64,000 nt of DNA from Belliella alkalica (lineage in GTDB: Bacteria > Bacteroidota > Bacteroidia > Cytophagales > Cyclobacteriaceae), in NCBI RefSeq assembly GCF_022549785.1, contig NZ_JAKZGO010000003.1, forward strand, positions 705 through 64,704, given 5' to 3'. A program made the position numbers and the translations under genes. Shown one piece after another: positions 17,970 to 25,848 of the stretch. Every line of letters begins with the position of its first letter. Positions within the stretch are counted from its first letter, which is position 1. A model generated the notes under the pieces. That model was not told the origin of the DNA. It saw only the letters and a program-made list of their open reading frames with translations, and ran no database searches.

Positions 17970-19532
17970 CTATTTCAATATATACTTATTTGCTGTTTTT
18001 TCGAAATCGGAAATTTCTTGGTTTGTCCATTCTTCATCTTTGGCAAATTCCTGTGCCATGATTTTTGCTACTTTGGGAGCCATTTCAATAGCAGCTTTTG
18101 CATCTAGGAACAAAATACGCATTCTCCGTGCAAGGATGTCCTCTACTTTCATGGCCATTTCATTTTTCACGGCCCAGACTACTTCTGCGACTGTGTAGGG
18201 ATAGGAGGGGTGTAATTGCTCCCCAAATTCCGGTTTATCCTTGATCATTTTTTGGATAGTTGTTGCATCTGAGCCATAGCCTTGCCAATGACCTTTTTGC
18301 GGATCAGTTGTATAGCCTCGATAATGGATATTTGCAGATGCACTTTCTTTTATGCTTTCTCCAGTGACGGTTGTGAATTTCTCAACAGTGTCTTCACCCA
18401 TTTTTCGAAAGGTAGTCCATTTGCCCCCGGTGATGGAAGTCAATCCACTTTCAGAAACAATAACTTTATGTGAACGTGAAATTTCCTTTGTTTTGGTGCT
18501 GCCTTCTTTTGGAGCGGCAAGTGGTCTCAGACCTGCATAGACTGAAAGGACATCGGCTTTGGTTGGTGTTTTTACCATATAAGCTGCGGCAGTTTCCAGC
18601 ACAAAATCAATTTCTTTGCTCAGTGCTTCTGGTTCCAGTTTGGCTTTTTCACGCAAGGTGTCTGTAGTACCTACTACCAATTTGTCTTGCCATGGGACAG
18701 CAAAAAGAACCCGGCCGTCTGAAGTTTTTGGGATCATCAGCGCATCATTTCCTCCGATGAATGATTTATCCAAAACCAAATGAATTCCCTGACTTGGCTG
18801 AATGCTTTTAGGTGCGTCAGGTTGATCTAGCAGTAGGATTTTATCCGCAAATACACCCGTGGCATTTACGACCATTTTAGCCTTGATTTTATAATTTTTC
18901 TTTCCGATCAAATCCCTTACTTGGATTCCTGTGATTTTACCTTTTGTGTTTTTTACCAAAGCATTGACTTTGGTATAATTGAGGATGTTGCCTCCCATTT
19001 CATTGCAAGTGATGGCTATACTCAAAGCCAATCTGGCATCATCAAATTGCCCATCATGATAGACGACACCTCCTTTGAGTCCATCTTGTTTGATCTGTGG
19101 AAGTCTCTTTAGGGTTTCTTTTTTGGAAATAAATCTGGATTTCCCCAATCGAAGTCTTCCTGCCATCCAGTCGTAGATTTTCAATCCAATACTGTACTGT
19201 AGCCTGTCAAAAAATGTATATATAGGTATGATGAAAGGTTGATTATGGGTAAGGTGCGGAGCATTTTGTAAAAGTCTTCCCCTTTCCTTCAGAGCCTCGA
19301 ATACTAGTGAAACATCGCCTTGCGCCAAATATCGAACTCCTCCATGGACAAGTTTGGTGCTTCTGCTTGAGGTTCCTTTGGCGAAATCCGCTTTTTCTAC
19401 CAACACCACAGAAAGTCCCCTTGAAAGTGCATCTAGCGCTACACCAAGACCTGATGCTCCGCCGCCAATTACTGCTATGTCCCAGGTTTTGTTTTCTGTT
19501 TCTAGTTTTTTGAGGTTTTCTATTCTATTCAT
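17970..19532 (-). CDS. glpD: glycerol-3-phosphate dehydrogenase (FAD-dependent, aerobic type)
   Basis: Oxidises sn-glycerol 3-phosphate to dihydroxyacetone phosphate, feeding electrons to the quinone pool at the membrane. 520 residues with the N-terminal FAD-binding VIGGGASGLGVALDA (about 21-35), the family block GTSSRSTKLVHGGVRYL (about 54-70), a second FAD segment VVNATGVFAD, and the C-terminal GKWTTFRKMGED plus helical domain. It is divergent from the DeoR-type regulator, which together with glpK-glpF makes a compact glycerol regulon. Confidence 0.95.
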   Translation of the reverse strand: MNRIENLKKLETENKTWDIAVIGGGASGLGVALDALSRGLSVVLVEKADFAKGTSSRSTKLVHGGVRYLAQGDVSLVFEALKERGRLLQNAPHLTHNQPFIIPIYTFFDRLQYSIGLKIYDWMAGRLRLGKSRFISKKETLKRLPQIKQDGLKGGVVYHDGQFDDARLALSIAITCNEMGGNILNYTKVNALVKNTKGKITGIQVRDLIGKKNYKIKAKMVVNATGVFADKILLLDQPDAPKSIQPSQGIHLVLDKSFIGGNDALMIPKTSDGRVLFAVPWQDKLVVGTTDTLREKAKLEPEALSKEIDFVLETAAAYMVKTPTKADVLSVYAGLRPLAAPKEGSTKTKEISRSHKVIVSESGLTSITGGKWTTFRKMGEDTVEKFTTVTGESIKESASANIHYRGYTTDPQKGHWQGYGSDATTIQKMIKDKPEFGEQLHPSYPYTVAEVVWAVKNEMAMKVEDILARRMRILFLDAKAAIEMAPKVAKIMAQEFAKDEEWTNQEISDFEKTANKYILK

Positions 19533-19566
19533 TTTGGTAATATTTATTTCAAAAGTAATATAAAAA

Positions 19567-19592
19567 GAAACAAAAAGAAATATATAGAAATA
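19567..19592. promoter_or_regulatory. phased GAAA(C/T)A hexamers in the glpD/regulator divergent region
   Basis: GAAACA at 19567 and GAAATA at 19577 and 19587 occur at a 10-bp period, matching the hexamer of the glpK array. They lie between glpD (start 19532) and the regulator gene, just before a near-consensus -7 box TACTTTTT at 19610-19617. This placement would let a repressor control both divergent genes. Confidence 0.5.
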
Positions 19593-19657
19593 TAAAAATC
19601 AAAATAATTTACTTTTTGTATCTATTAAACTATCTTTATCAAAAAAAGAAAGCTTTC

Positions 19658-20419
19658 ATGACTATTGCAGAAAGACATAAATATATATTGGAAAAGCTTA
19701 ACGAAGCTGGAATAGTGCACGTGGCTGACCTAAGCAAAGAGCTAGATGTCACTGTTGTTACTGTTAGAAAAGATTTGAAGTTATTGGAAGACAAGGGTTT
19801 GTTGTATAGATCCCATGGGTCGGCTACCTTAAATTCGCCCTATGTCAATGATAGGCCTGTGCAGGAAAAGAAACTAGAAAGGGTAGAAGAAAAAATGAAA
19901 ATAGCACAAGCTGCTATCCGATTGGTAGTGGAGGATGAAGCGATTATCATTGGTTCGGGAACTACAGTGGTGTCCTTTGCGCAGATGCTTCCAAAGAATC
20001 AAAAATTGACCGTGCTTACAGCAGCTATGAATGTGACACTAGCTTTGATTGATTCCCCTGATGTCGAGATCGTACAGCTTGGAGGGGTGGTAAGAAAAAG
20101 CAGCAGTTCTGTTGTGGGTAATTATGCTGAGGAAATGATGCGGAATTTTGCTTGTAGTAAGTTGTTTCTGAGTGTGGATGGGATCAGTTTGGATTTTGGG
20201 TTGACTACTTCACATTTGATGGAAGCACATCTCAATGCCCAAATGATCAAATCTGTTCAAAAAACCATCGTCTTGGCAGATTCCAGCAAATTTGGAAAAA
20301 AAGGTTTCGGTAAGATTTGTAATTTGGATGACATTGATGTGGTCATTACTGACTCTGGAATTCAGGAAATGTATAGGGAAAAATTGGAGGAAATGGGAAT
20401 AGAAGTAAGGGTGGTGTGA
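19658..20419 (+). CDS. DeoR-family transcriptional regulator, probable glycerol regulon repressor
   Basis: A 253-residue DeoR/GlpR-type regulator. The N-terminal winged helix-turn-helix (about residues 4-57) contains VADLSKELDVTVVTVRKDLKLLEDKGLLYRSHGSA; the C-terminal sugar-phosphate sensing domain has GSGTTV (about 98-103) and the LADSSKFGKKGF block near the end. I chose ATG 19658 over an in-frame TTG at 19616, which overlaps the promoter box and adds 14 unusual residues. Divergent position from glpD supports a GlpR role with glycerol 3-phosphate as likely effector; this is inferred from context. Confidence 0.85.
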   Translation: MTIAERHKYILEKLNEAGIVHVADLSKELDVTVVTVRKDLKLLEDKGLLYRSHGSATLNSPYVNDRPVQEKKLERVEEKMKIAQAAIRLVVEDEAIIIGSGTTVVSFAQMLPKNQKLTVLTAAMNVTLALIDSPDVEIVQLGGVVRKSSSSVVGNYAEEMMRNFACSKLFLSVDGISLDFGLTTSHLMEAHLNAQMIKSVQKTIVLADSSKFGKKGFGKICNLDDIDVVITDSGIQEMYREKLEEMGIEVRVV

Positions 20420-20506
20420 ATTGAGCTTTTCTTATAGTTTAAATTTTGTATAAAATCTAGTAAGTTTTATTTACAACCAATCAGAATGCTAGATTTAATG
20501 GGGGAG

Positions 20507-21013
20507 TTAGTTAAACTCTTTGTACAACCTTCTCACTACACTCGAACTCCCATCAGATTCCAGAGTCACTTCAAAGATATAATCATACTCTATATCTTCC
20601 AATTCCTCAAACTTTTCCCCAGTCATAACAAAGTAATTCACGAGATGATGAATGGTGTTGCTGTGGCCAACTACTACAGCATTTCCCTTTCTGATTCTTA
20701 ATTCCTCTACCAAATCATCATGGTTTTGTGGGTCGTATATTTCTATAGCAATGCCAGCATGATTAGAAACATGTTGTAGGGTGGCTTTGGTTCTTATGGT
20801 ACTTGTGCTGAAAGCATGCTTTATTTGCTTGTCTTCTAATATCTGCCCTAGTTTTTTTGATCTTACTGTGCCTGCCACACTCAATTGAGGATCTTCTGTA
20901 TTCAGCATCTTTTCGGCATGCCTTACGATATAGATAGTTTTGGCTTCTTGTTTAGGAGTACAGGCAAAGCCAATGATTACCAATAACAATATGAGCAGAA
21001 TATTATTTTTCAT
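20507..21013 (-). CDS. histidine phosphatase family lipoprotein (SixA/phosphoglycerate-mutase-like)
   Basis: A 168-residue secreted protein. The signal peptide ends in a lipobox (IGFAC, C18), so it is predicted to be a lipoprotein. The histidine phosphatase core has IVRHAEK (R31, H32), a second Arg in STSTIRTKAT, and the second catalytic His in VVGHSNT. Substrate is unknown. It converges with the glycerol regulator gene and ends 87 bases from it. Confidence 0.8.
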   Translation of the reverse strand: MKNNILLILLLVIIGFACTPKQEAKTIYIVRHAEKMLNTEDPQLSVAGTVRSKKLGQILEDKQIKHAFSTSTIRTKATLQHVSNHAGIAIEIYDPQNHDDLVEELRIRKGNAVVVGHSNTIHHLVNYFVMTGEKFEELEDIEYDYIFEVTLESDGSSSVVRRLYKEFN

Positions 21014-21122
21014 TTTTGGGTGTTTTTAATTTTTTTTGAACGTGCTAAAACTAAAGTAACTTTTCCGCTGCGGTAGAGCTATTATCAGAATTTCGCCTCT
21101 TCAATTTAGAAGAAGCGATAGA

Positions 21123-21857
21123 TTATCCACTAAAGGTATTGTCCAAATATTGATCTTTGGCTTTGATTTCCTCAAATTCTAAGAATTGTTCCCAGAACGG
21201 TTCTTCGGGCAATGCAGCCCTTAGGATCAGCTTTTCTTTCTTGATGGGATGGATAAACACCAAATGGAAAGCGTGAAGATTGATGCTCAAATCAAGGTTT
21301 GGTTTCACAAAGCCATATTTTACATCACCTCTGATAGGGCAACCGATGGAGGCTAACTGCACTCTGATTTGATGGGGTCTCCCTGACACTGGTCTTACTT
21401 CCATCAGCCAATGATCATTGAGTTTACCCAATCTTTTGTAAGTCAATTCAGCTTTTTGTGAGCCTGGAGCTTCTTTTTCGAAAGCACTCACATAGTTTCT
21501 CTGCTCATCTTTTACCAAATAATGGGTCAATTTGTCCATTTCCTCTCTTGGCTTCTTTTTTACGATAGCCCAGTATACTTTGTGGATGTCTCTTTTCCTA
21601 AAGAGTTCCATCATTCTTTCTAGGCCTTTTGACGTTCGTGCAAAGACTACCAGCCCACTCACAGGTCGATCTAGTCTATGTACAGGATGAAGAAATACGT
21701 CACCAGGCTTATTATATTTTTCTTTGATATACTCTCTGCAATAATCTGTGAGAGTTTTATCTTTGGTCTTATCTCCTTGTACCAATATTCCGGCAGCCTT
21801 GTTTACCACCAAAAGGTGGTTGTCTTCATAGACGACTGAGAATGGTTTCTTTTTCAT
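21123..21857 (-). CDS. RluA-family RNA pseudouridine synthase
   Basis: Converts uridines in rRNA or tRNA to pseudouridine. The 244-residue protein contains the catalytic HRLDRPVSGLVVFART motif with D63, and RPVSGRPHQIRVQLA in the C-terminal half. It lacks an N-terminal S4 domain, as short RluA/RluC-type proteins in Bacteroidota do; the target base is not known. Confidence 0.9.
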   Translation of the reverse strand: MKKKPFSVVYEDNHLLVVNKAAGILVQGDKTKDKTLTDYCREYIKEKYNKPGDVFLHPVHRLDRPVSGLVVFARTSKGLERMMELFRKRDIHKVYWAIVKKKPREEMDKLTHYLVKDEQRNYVSAFEKEAPGSQKAELTYKRLGKLNDHWLMEVRPVSGRPHQIRVQLASIGCPIRGDVKYGFVKPNLDLSINLHAFHLVFIHPIKKEKLILRAALPEEPFWEQFLEFEEIKAKDQYLDNTFSG

Positions 21858-22031
21858 GTTTTATAAATTGTTTTCAATTGTCACGTGGTCTCGAAACCTT
21901 TCGTGATGGTGATAAAAATAATCATTTTTGCGTATTTTGATGATTATTTAAATCGTGTCAATTTCATATTTTTAAATTTAACAAGTTCAAAAAATATCTG
22001 CAACACCTTTGAGAGAATCGCTTAATTTAAA

Positions 22032-23612
22032 TCAAAATTCCGATGTGAAGTGGAACTCTATTTCTGGATAATTGTCCTGAACCATCTGTAACCATGATCG
22101 GGATTCAGCCATAAACACCAATTTACCATCTTTATCTCTAGCAATATGTCTGTTTTTTGACTGTACAAATTCGTCCAACTTCTTTTTATCCGAACTGCTG
22201 ATCCAGCAAGCCTTGTAAAGTTGCATTGGAGCAAATTCTACTGAGGCATTGTATTCTTGCTTTAACCTAAATTGGATTACCTCAAACTGAAGCTGACCTA
22301 CAGTGCCAATTACTTTTCTAGAGCCCATGTCAAAAGTAAATAACTGCGCCACTCCTTCTTCCATCAGTTGTTTCAAGCCTTTTTCCATTTGCTTGGTTTT
22401 CATCGCGTCCTTGTTGATGACTTCTTTGAAGATCTCAGGAGAGAAGCTTGGGATTCCTTTGAAAGTCATGTTTTCGCCATCGGTTAGCGTATCACCGATT
22501 TTCAAATTCCCAGTGTCATAAAGACCAATGATATCGCCAGGAAATGCCTCGTCAACCATTTCTCTATCCTGCGCCATAAACTGTGTCACATTCGAGAAGC
22601 GAAGTGGTTTTGGTCCACGCACATGATTGTAAGGCTTATTTCTTTCAAATTTACCAGAACAGATTCTTAGGAATGCGATTCTGTTTCTGTGGTTTGGGTC
22701 CATATTTGCATGGATTTTAAAGACAAATCCAGAAAATTTCGATTCTGAAGGAAGTACTTCTCTATCTTCGGTATTTCTGCTTTTTGGGGCAGGTGCTATT
22801 CTGATGAAGGTGTCCAACATTTCATTTACACCGAAATTATTCACGGCAGAGCCGAAAAAAACAGGTGCTACTTTTCCTTCAAGGTATTCCTTTGTGTCAA
22901 AGTCAGGATACACTCCTTCGATCAACTCTACATCTTCCCGCAATTGGTCTGCATTGTTACGACCGATCAATTCATCTAGCCTATCTTCTGATAGATCATC
23001 AAAAACAGCTCGATCGTCACTCAGTTTTCTTTGGCTGGGACTGAAAAGATTCAGCTTTCTGTCATAAAGGTTGTAAACACCCTTGAACGCTTTACCCATG
23101 CCAATTGGCCAAGATAAAGGTCTAACCTGAATGTTCAATTTTTCCTCTACTTCATCCAGAAGCTCATAAGGATCACGGCCTTCACGGTCAAGTTTATTGA
23201 TGAAACAGATCACAGGTGTATTTCGCATGCGACATACTTCCATCAGCTTTTCTGTCTGAATCTCCACTCCTTTCACACAATCTATCACCATGATGACAGA
23301 ATCGACTGCAGTCAATGTTCTATAAGTATCTTCAGCGAAGTCTTGGTGACCTGGAGTATCGAGAAGGTTTATCTTGATGTCTTTATATTCAAATCCCATT
23401 ACGGAAGTAGCCACAGAAATACCTCTCTGCTTTTCTATTTCCATCCAATCGGATTTTGTAGCGGTGTCAATTTTATTTGATTTTACTGCACCAGCAGTTT
23501 GTATCGCACCTCCGAAAAGGAGCAATTTCTCTGTCAATGTGGTCTTCCCAGCGTCAGGGTGGGCAATAATGGCGAATGTTCTTCGCTTAGCTATTTCTTT
23601 ATTCAAACTCAT
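22032..23612 (-). CDS. prfC: peptide chain release factor 3
   Basis: A GTPase that recycles RF1/RF2 from the ribosome. From ATG 23612 ([11 protein letters not shown]) the protein is 526 residues, the usual size. An upstream ATG at 23645 would add 11 atypical residues. G motifs are AHPDAGKTT (G1), [13 protein letters not shown] (G3) and [10 protein letters not shown] (G4). The RF3-specific C-terminal domain with [15 protein letters not shown] is present. Transcribed alone on the minus strand. Confidence 0.96.
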   Translation of the reverse strand: MSLNKEIAKRRTFAIIAHPDAGKTTLTEKLLLFGGAIQTAGAVKSNKIDTATKSDWMEIEKQRGISVATSVMGFEYKDIKINLLDTPGHQDFAEDTYRTLTAVDSVIMVIDCVKGVEIQTEKLMEVCRMRNTPVICFINKLDREGRDPYELLDEVEEKLNIQVRPLSWPIGMGKAFKGVYNLYDRKLNLFSPSQRKLSDDRAVFDDLSEDRLDELIGRNNADQLREDVELIEGVYPDFDTKEYLEGKVAPVFFGSAVNNFGVNEMLDTFIRIAPAPKSRNTEDREVLPSESKFSGFVFKIHANMDPNHRNRIAFLRICSGKFERNKPYNHVRGPKPLRFSNVTQFMAQDREMVDEAFPGDIIGLYDTGNLKIGDTLTDGENMTFKGIPSFSPEIFKEVINKDAMKTKQMEKGLKQLMEEGVAQLFTFDMGSRKVIGTVGQLQFEVIQFRLKQEYNASVEFAPMQLYKACWISSSDKKKLDEFVQSKNRHIARDKDGKLVFMAESRSWLQMVQDNYPEIEFHFTSEF

Positions 23613-23723
23613 CTGGAAGGGATTCAATATTTTTCCAAGGGGCAAAGGTACGTTTTTAACCTGAATTATGTACTAGGTTTGGAATTAGCGTGACTTAACG
23701 ATTTTTGTGGATAGTCTTTAAAA

Positions 23724-23760
23724 CAAAAAAAAGCCTTCACCAAATGTATGGCGAAGACTT
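23724..23760 (-). terminator. terminator downstream of pyrH-frr
   Basis: On the minus strand, AAGTCTTCGCCA (23760-23749) pairs with TGGTGAAGGCTT (23742-23731) with two U-G pairs, followed by a T run (23730-23724). The mismatches become wobble pairs only in minus-strand RNA, which fixes the orientation. Confidence 0.75.
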
Positions 23761-23828
23761 GAATTTAGGTATTAAATTATTTCTGAAAGGTTTGTTTGCC
23801 TTTTAGGTTTTTTGAAGTTGATTTATTT

Positions 23829-23866
23829 TAAAAACTTCTCAGGAGAATCCTGCGAGGTTTCTTTTT
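23829..23866. terminator. second candidate terminator hairpin after frr
   Basis: AAACTTCTCAGGA (23832-23844) pairs with TCCTGCGAGGTTT (23848-23860) with one wobble and one mismatch, loop GAA. T residues flank both sides in the respective strand, so it could act in either direction. It lies between frr and the better terminator at 23724-23760. Confidence 0.45.
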
Positions 23867-23914
23867 GTAAGATTATCAATTCTGTAGGAAATTGACTGGT
23901 CTATTAGGAGTCAG

Positions 23915-24475
23915 TTAAACAGTCATTATTTCCACTTCTTTTTTTGCAAGAAGTTCATCTACCTTTGTAGAAAATTGATCTGTCAATTTTTGAACGATAT
24001 CTTCCGCCCTTTTGATTTCGTCTTCAGAAGCACCGTCTTTTTGAAGTTTTTTCAAAGAATCATTTGTGTCTTTACGGACTGTTCTGATACTTACTTTACC
24101 AGATTCGCATTCTGCTTTGGCCATCTTTACCAATCCTTTTCTTCTTTCTTCTGTCAAAGGTGGGATTGTAAGGATGATGATTTCTCCGTTATTCTGAGGT
24201 GCAAGACCTAAATCAGAATTCACTATAGATCTTTCAATCTCAGAAATCAAATTTCTTTCCCATGGTTTGATCGACAAAGTTCTTGCGTCAGGAGTCGTCA
24301 CAGATGCCACTTGTTGCAATGGGGTAGGTGCTCCATAATAATTCACCATGATGCCGTCTAGCAAATTAGGCATTGCTTTACCTGCGCGGATTTTTACCAA
24401 CTCTTGGGCAGTGTGGTCCACTGCTTTTTGCATAAGTTCTTTTGATTCGTCTAGGTGCAATTGAATTTCTTCCAT
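23915..24475 (-). CDS. frr: ribosome recycling factor
   Basis: Splits post-termination ribosomes with EF-G. 186 residues, standard length, with the three-helix bundle pattern: RAGKAMPNLLDGIMVNYYGAP near residue 31, ISEIERSIVNSDLGLAPQNNG around residue 80, and the basic RRKGLVKMAK helix. It follows pyrH by 18 bases, the widely conserved pyrH-frr pair. Confidence 0.97.
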   Translation of the reverse strand: MEEIQLHLDESKELMQKAVDHTAQELVKIRAGKAMPNLLDGIMVNYYGAPTPLQQVASVTTPDARTLSIKPWERNLISEIERSIVNSDLGLAPQNNGEIIILTIPPLTEERRKGLVKMAKAECESGKVSIRTVRKDTNDSLKKLQKDGASEDEIKRAEDIVQKLTDQFSTKVDELLAKKEVEIMTV

Positions 24476-24493
24476 GATTTTTTTCTATATGGA

Positions 24494-25204
24494 TTATAAT
24501 GATGTGATTAATGTTCCGATTTCTTCACCAGTCGCCAACTTCATCAAATTCCCTTCTTTATTCATATCAAATACTACAATTGGCAAATTGTTTTCTTGAC
24601 AAAGTGTAAACGCAGTCATATCCATAATGTTGAGGTTTTTCTCGTAAGCTTCTTGGAATGACAATGTGCTGTATTTTGTGGCAGACTTATCTTTTTCAGG
24701 ATCAGCTGTATAAACGCCATCTACTCTTGTACCTTTCAATACTACTTCTGCTTCGATTTCTATTGCTCGCAAACTTGCAGTGGAATCGGTGGTGAAATAT
24801 GGGTTTCCTATACCGGCACCAAATATCACGATTCTACCTTTTTCCAAATGTCGGATTGCTCTTCTTCTGATGAATGGCTCACAAACGCTTTCTACTTTAA
24901 TCCCAGACATTAATCGGGTAAACATATCGTTTTTTTCAAGTGCACTTTGCAAAGCCATTGCATTGATCAAAGTGGCCAACATACCCATGTAGTCACCTTG
25001 TACTCTATCTATACCTGTCTTTTCGGCCTGCACTCCTCTGTAAATATTACCCCCTCCGATCACAATGGCAATTTCTACTCCAAGCTCTTTGACCTTTTTG
25101 ATTTCTTCGGCATACTTCTGCAGTCTATTGGGATCGATACCGTAATTATTCTCTCCCATTAGCGACTCTCCGCTTAGCTTTAGTAATATTCTTTTGTACT
25201 TCAT
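24494..25204 (-). CDS. pyrH: UMP kinase
   Basis: Bacterial-type amino-acid-kinase-fold UMP kinase (236 residues) making UDP. The N-terminal [12 protein letters not shown], the GGGNIYRG loop (about 51-58), [13 protein letters not shown] and the [14 protein letters not shown] motif are all present. First gene of pyrH-frr. Confidence 0.97.
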   Translation of the reverse strand: MKYKRILLKLSGESLMGENNYGIDPNRLQKYAEEIKKVKELGVEIAIVIGGGNIYRGVQAEKTGIDRVQGDYMGMLATLINAMALQSALEKNDMFTRLMSGIKVESVCEPFIRRRAIRHLEKGRIVIFGAGIGNPYFTTDSTASLRAIEIEAEVVLKGTRVDGVYTADPEKDKSATKYSTLSFQEAYEKNLNIMDMTAFTLCQENNLPIVVFDMNKEGNLMKLATGEEIGTLITSL

Positions 25205-25265
25205 TTCTGGCGTTTATTTGAAAAGATGTGCGTGATTTAATGATTTATGAAAATGATAAATTTTA

Positions 25266-25297
25266 CAAATATAAACGCTACATCTTAGAATTCTAAA
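25266..25297 (-). promoter_or_regulatory. candidate pyrH-frr promoter
   Basis: On the minus strand TATATTTG at 25273-25266 matches TAnnTTTG, with TTTA about 20 bases upstream (25297-25294) as a weak -33 element. The start codon is about 60 bases downstream. Confidence 0.5.
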
Positions 25298-25306
25298 GTT
25301 GAAAGC

Positions 25307-25801
25307 TTAAAATTGAATTAGAACTTGGTTTTTCTCCACACTATCACCTTTTTTTATCTTGATTGCTTTGACGATACCATCTCCAGGGGATTTGATAATA
25401 TTTTCCATTTTCATCGCCTCAAGAATCAATACCGGATCTCCTTTTTTGACCTCATCTCCTTCTTTGATTTTTATGTCAAATATCAATCCTGGCATCGGAG
25501 CCTTGATTTCTTTGGCCTGATTTCCTTTGTTGGTATTCATCCCCAATTTTTCCAAGAGTAGATCAAACTTGTCCTGCAACTTCACTGTCGCAGACTTGTT
25601 GTTGAGTTTTAACTTGATGGTTTTTTCTTCTGGTAAAATACTCACCACTTCTAGGTTGAATGACTTACCTTCATGGATAATGTTGTAGAACCTATCACCA
25701 GTTTTTTTTAAATCCCAAGTCAGGATTTCTTCGTTGACAACTATGGAATCACCAGATTTCTCAACTTTAATTACGGAATTATCAATATTTACTGAATACA
25801 T
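25307..25801 (-). CDS. biotin carboxyl carrier protein (biotin/lipoyl attachment domain)
   Basis: 164 residues. The C-terminal half is a biotinyl domain with EAMKMEN at 129-135, K131 being the biotinylated lysine. A proline-containing APMPGLI linker (about 101-107) precedes it. The N-terminal half resembles the region before the biotinyl domain in propionyl/acetyl-CoA carboxylase alpha subunits. The carboxylase partners are not in the window. The minus gene is divergent from the M1 peptidase. Confidence 0.88.
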   Translation of the reverse strand: MYSVNIDNSVIKVEKSGDSIVVNEEILTWDLKKTGDRFYNIIHEGKSFNLEVVSILPEEKTIKLKLNNKSATVKLQDKFDLLLEKLGMNTNKGNQAKEIKAPMPGLIFDIKIKEGDEVKKGDPVLILEAMKMENIIKSPGDGIVKAIKIKKGDSVEKNQVLIQF

Positions 25802-25848
25802 TTCTATTATTTTGCGCCAATATACGATTTATCTTTAAAGGTCTTTTT

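Noticed and set aside
21917-21948. AT-only hairpin (AATAATCAT/ATGATTATT) as a terminator
   Set aside because: The stem is almost all A-T with a 14-base loop and no clean T run, so stability would be too low.
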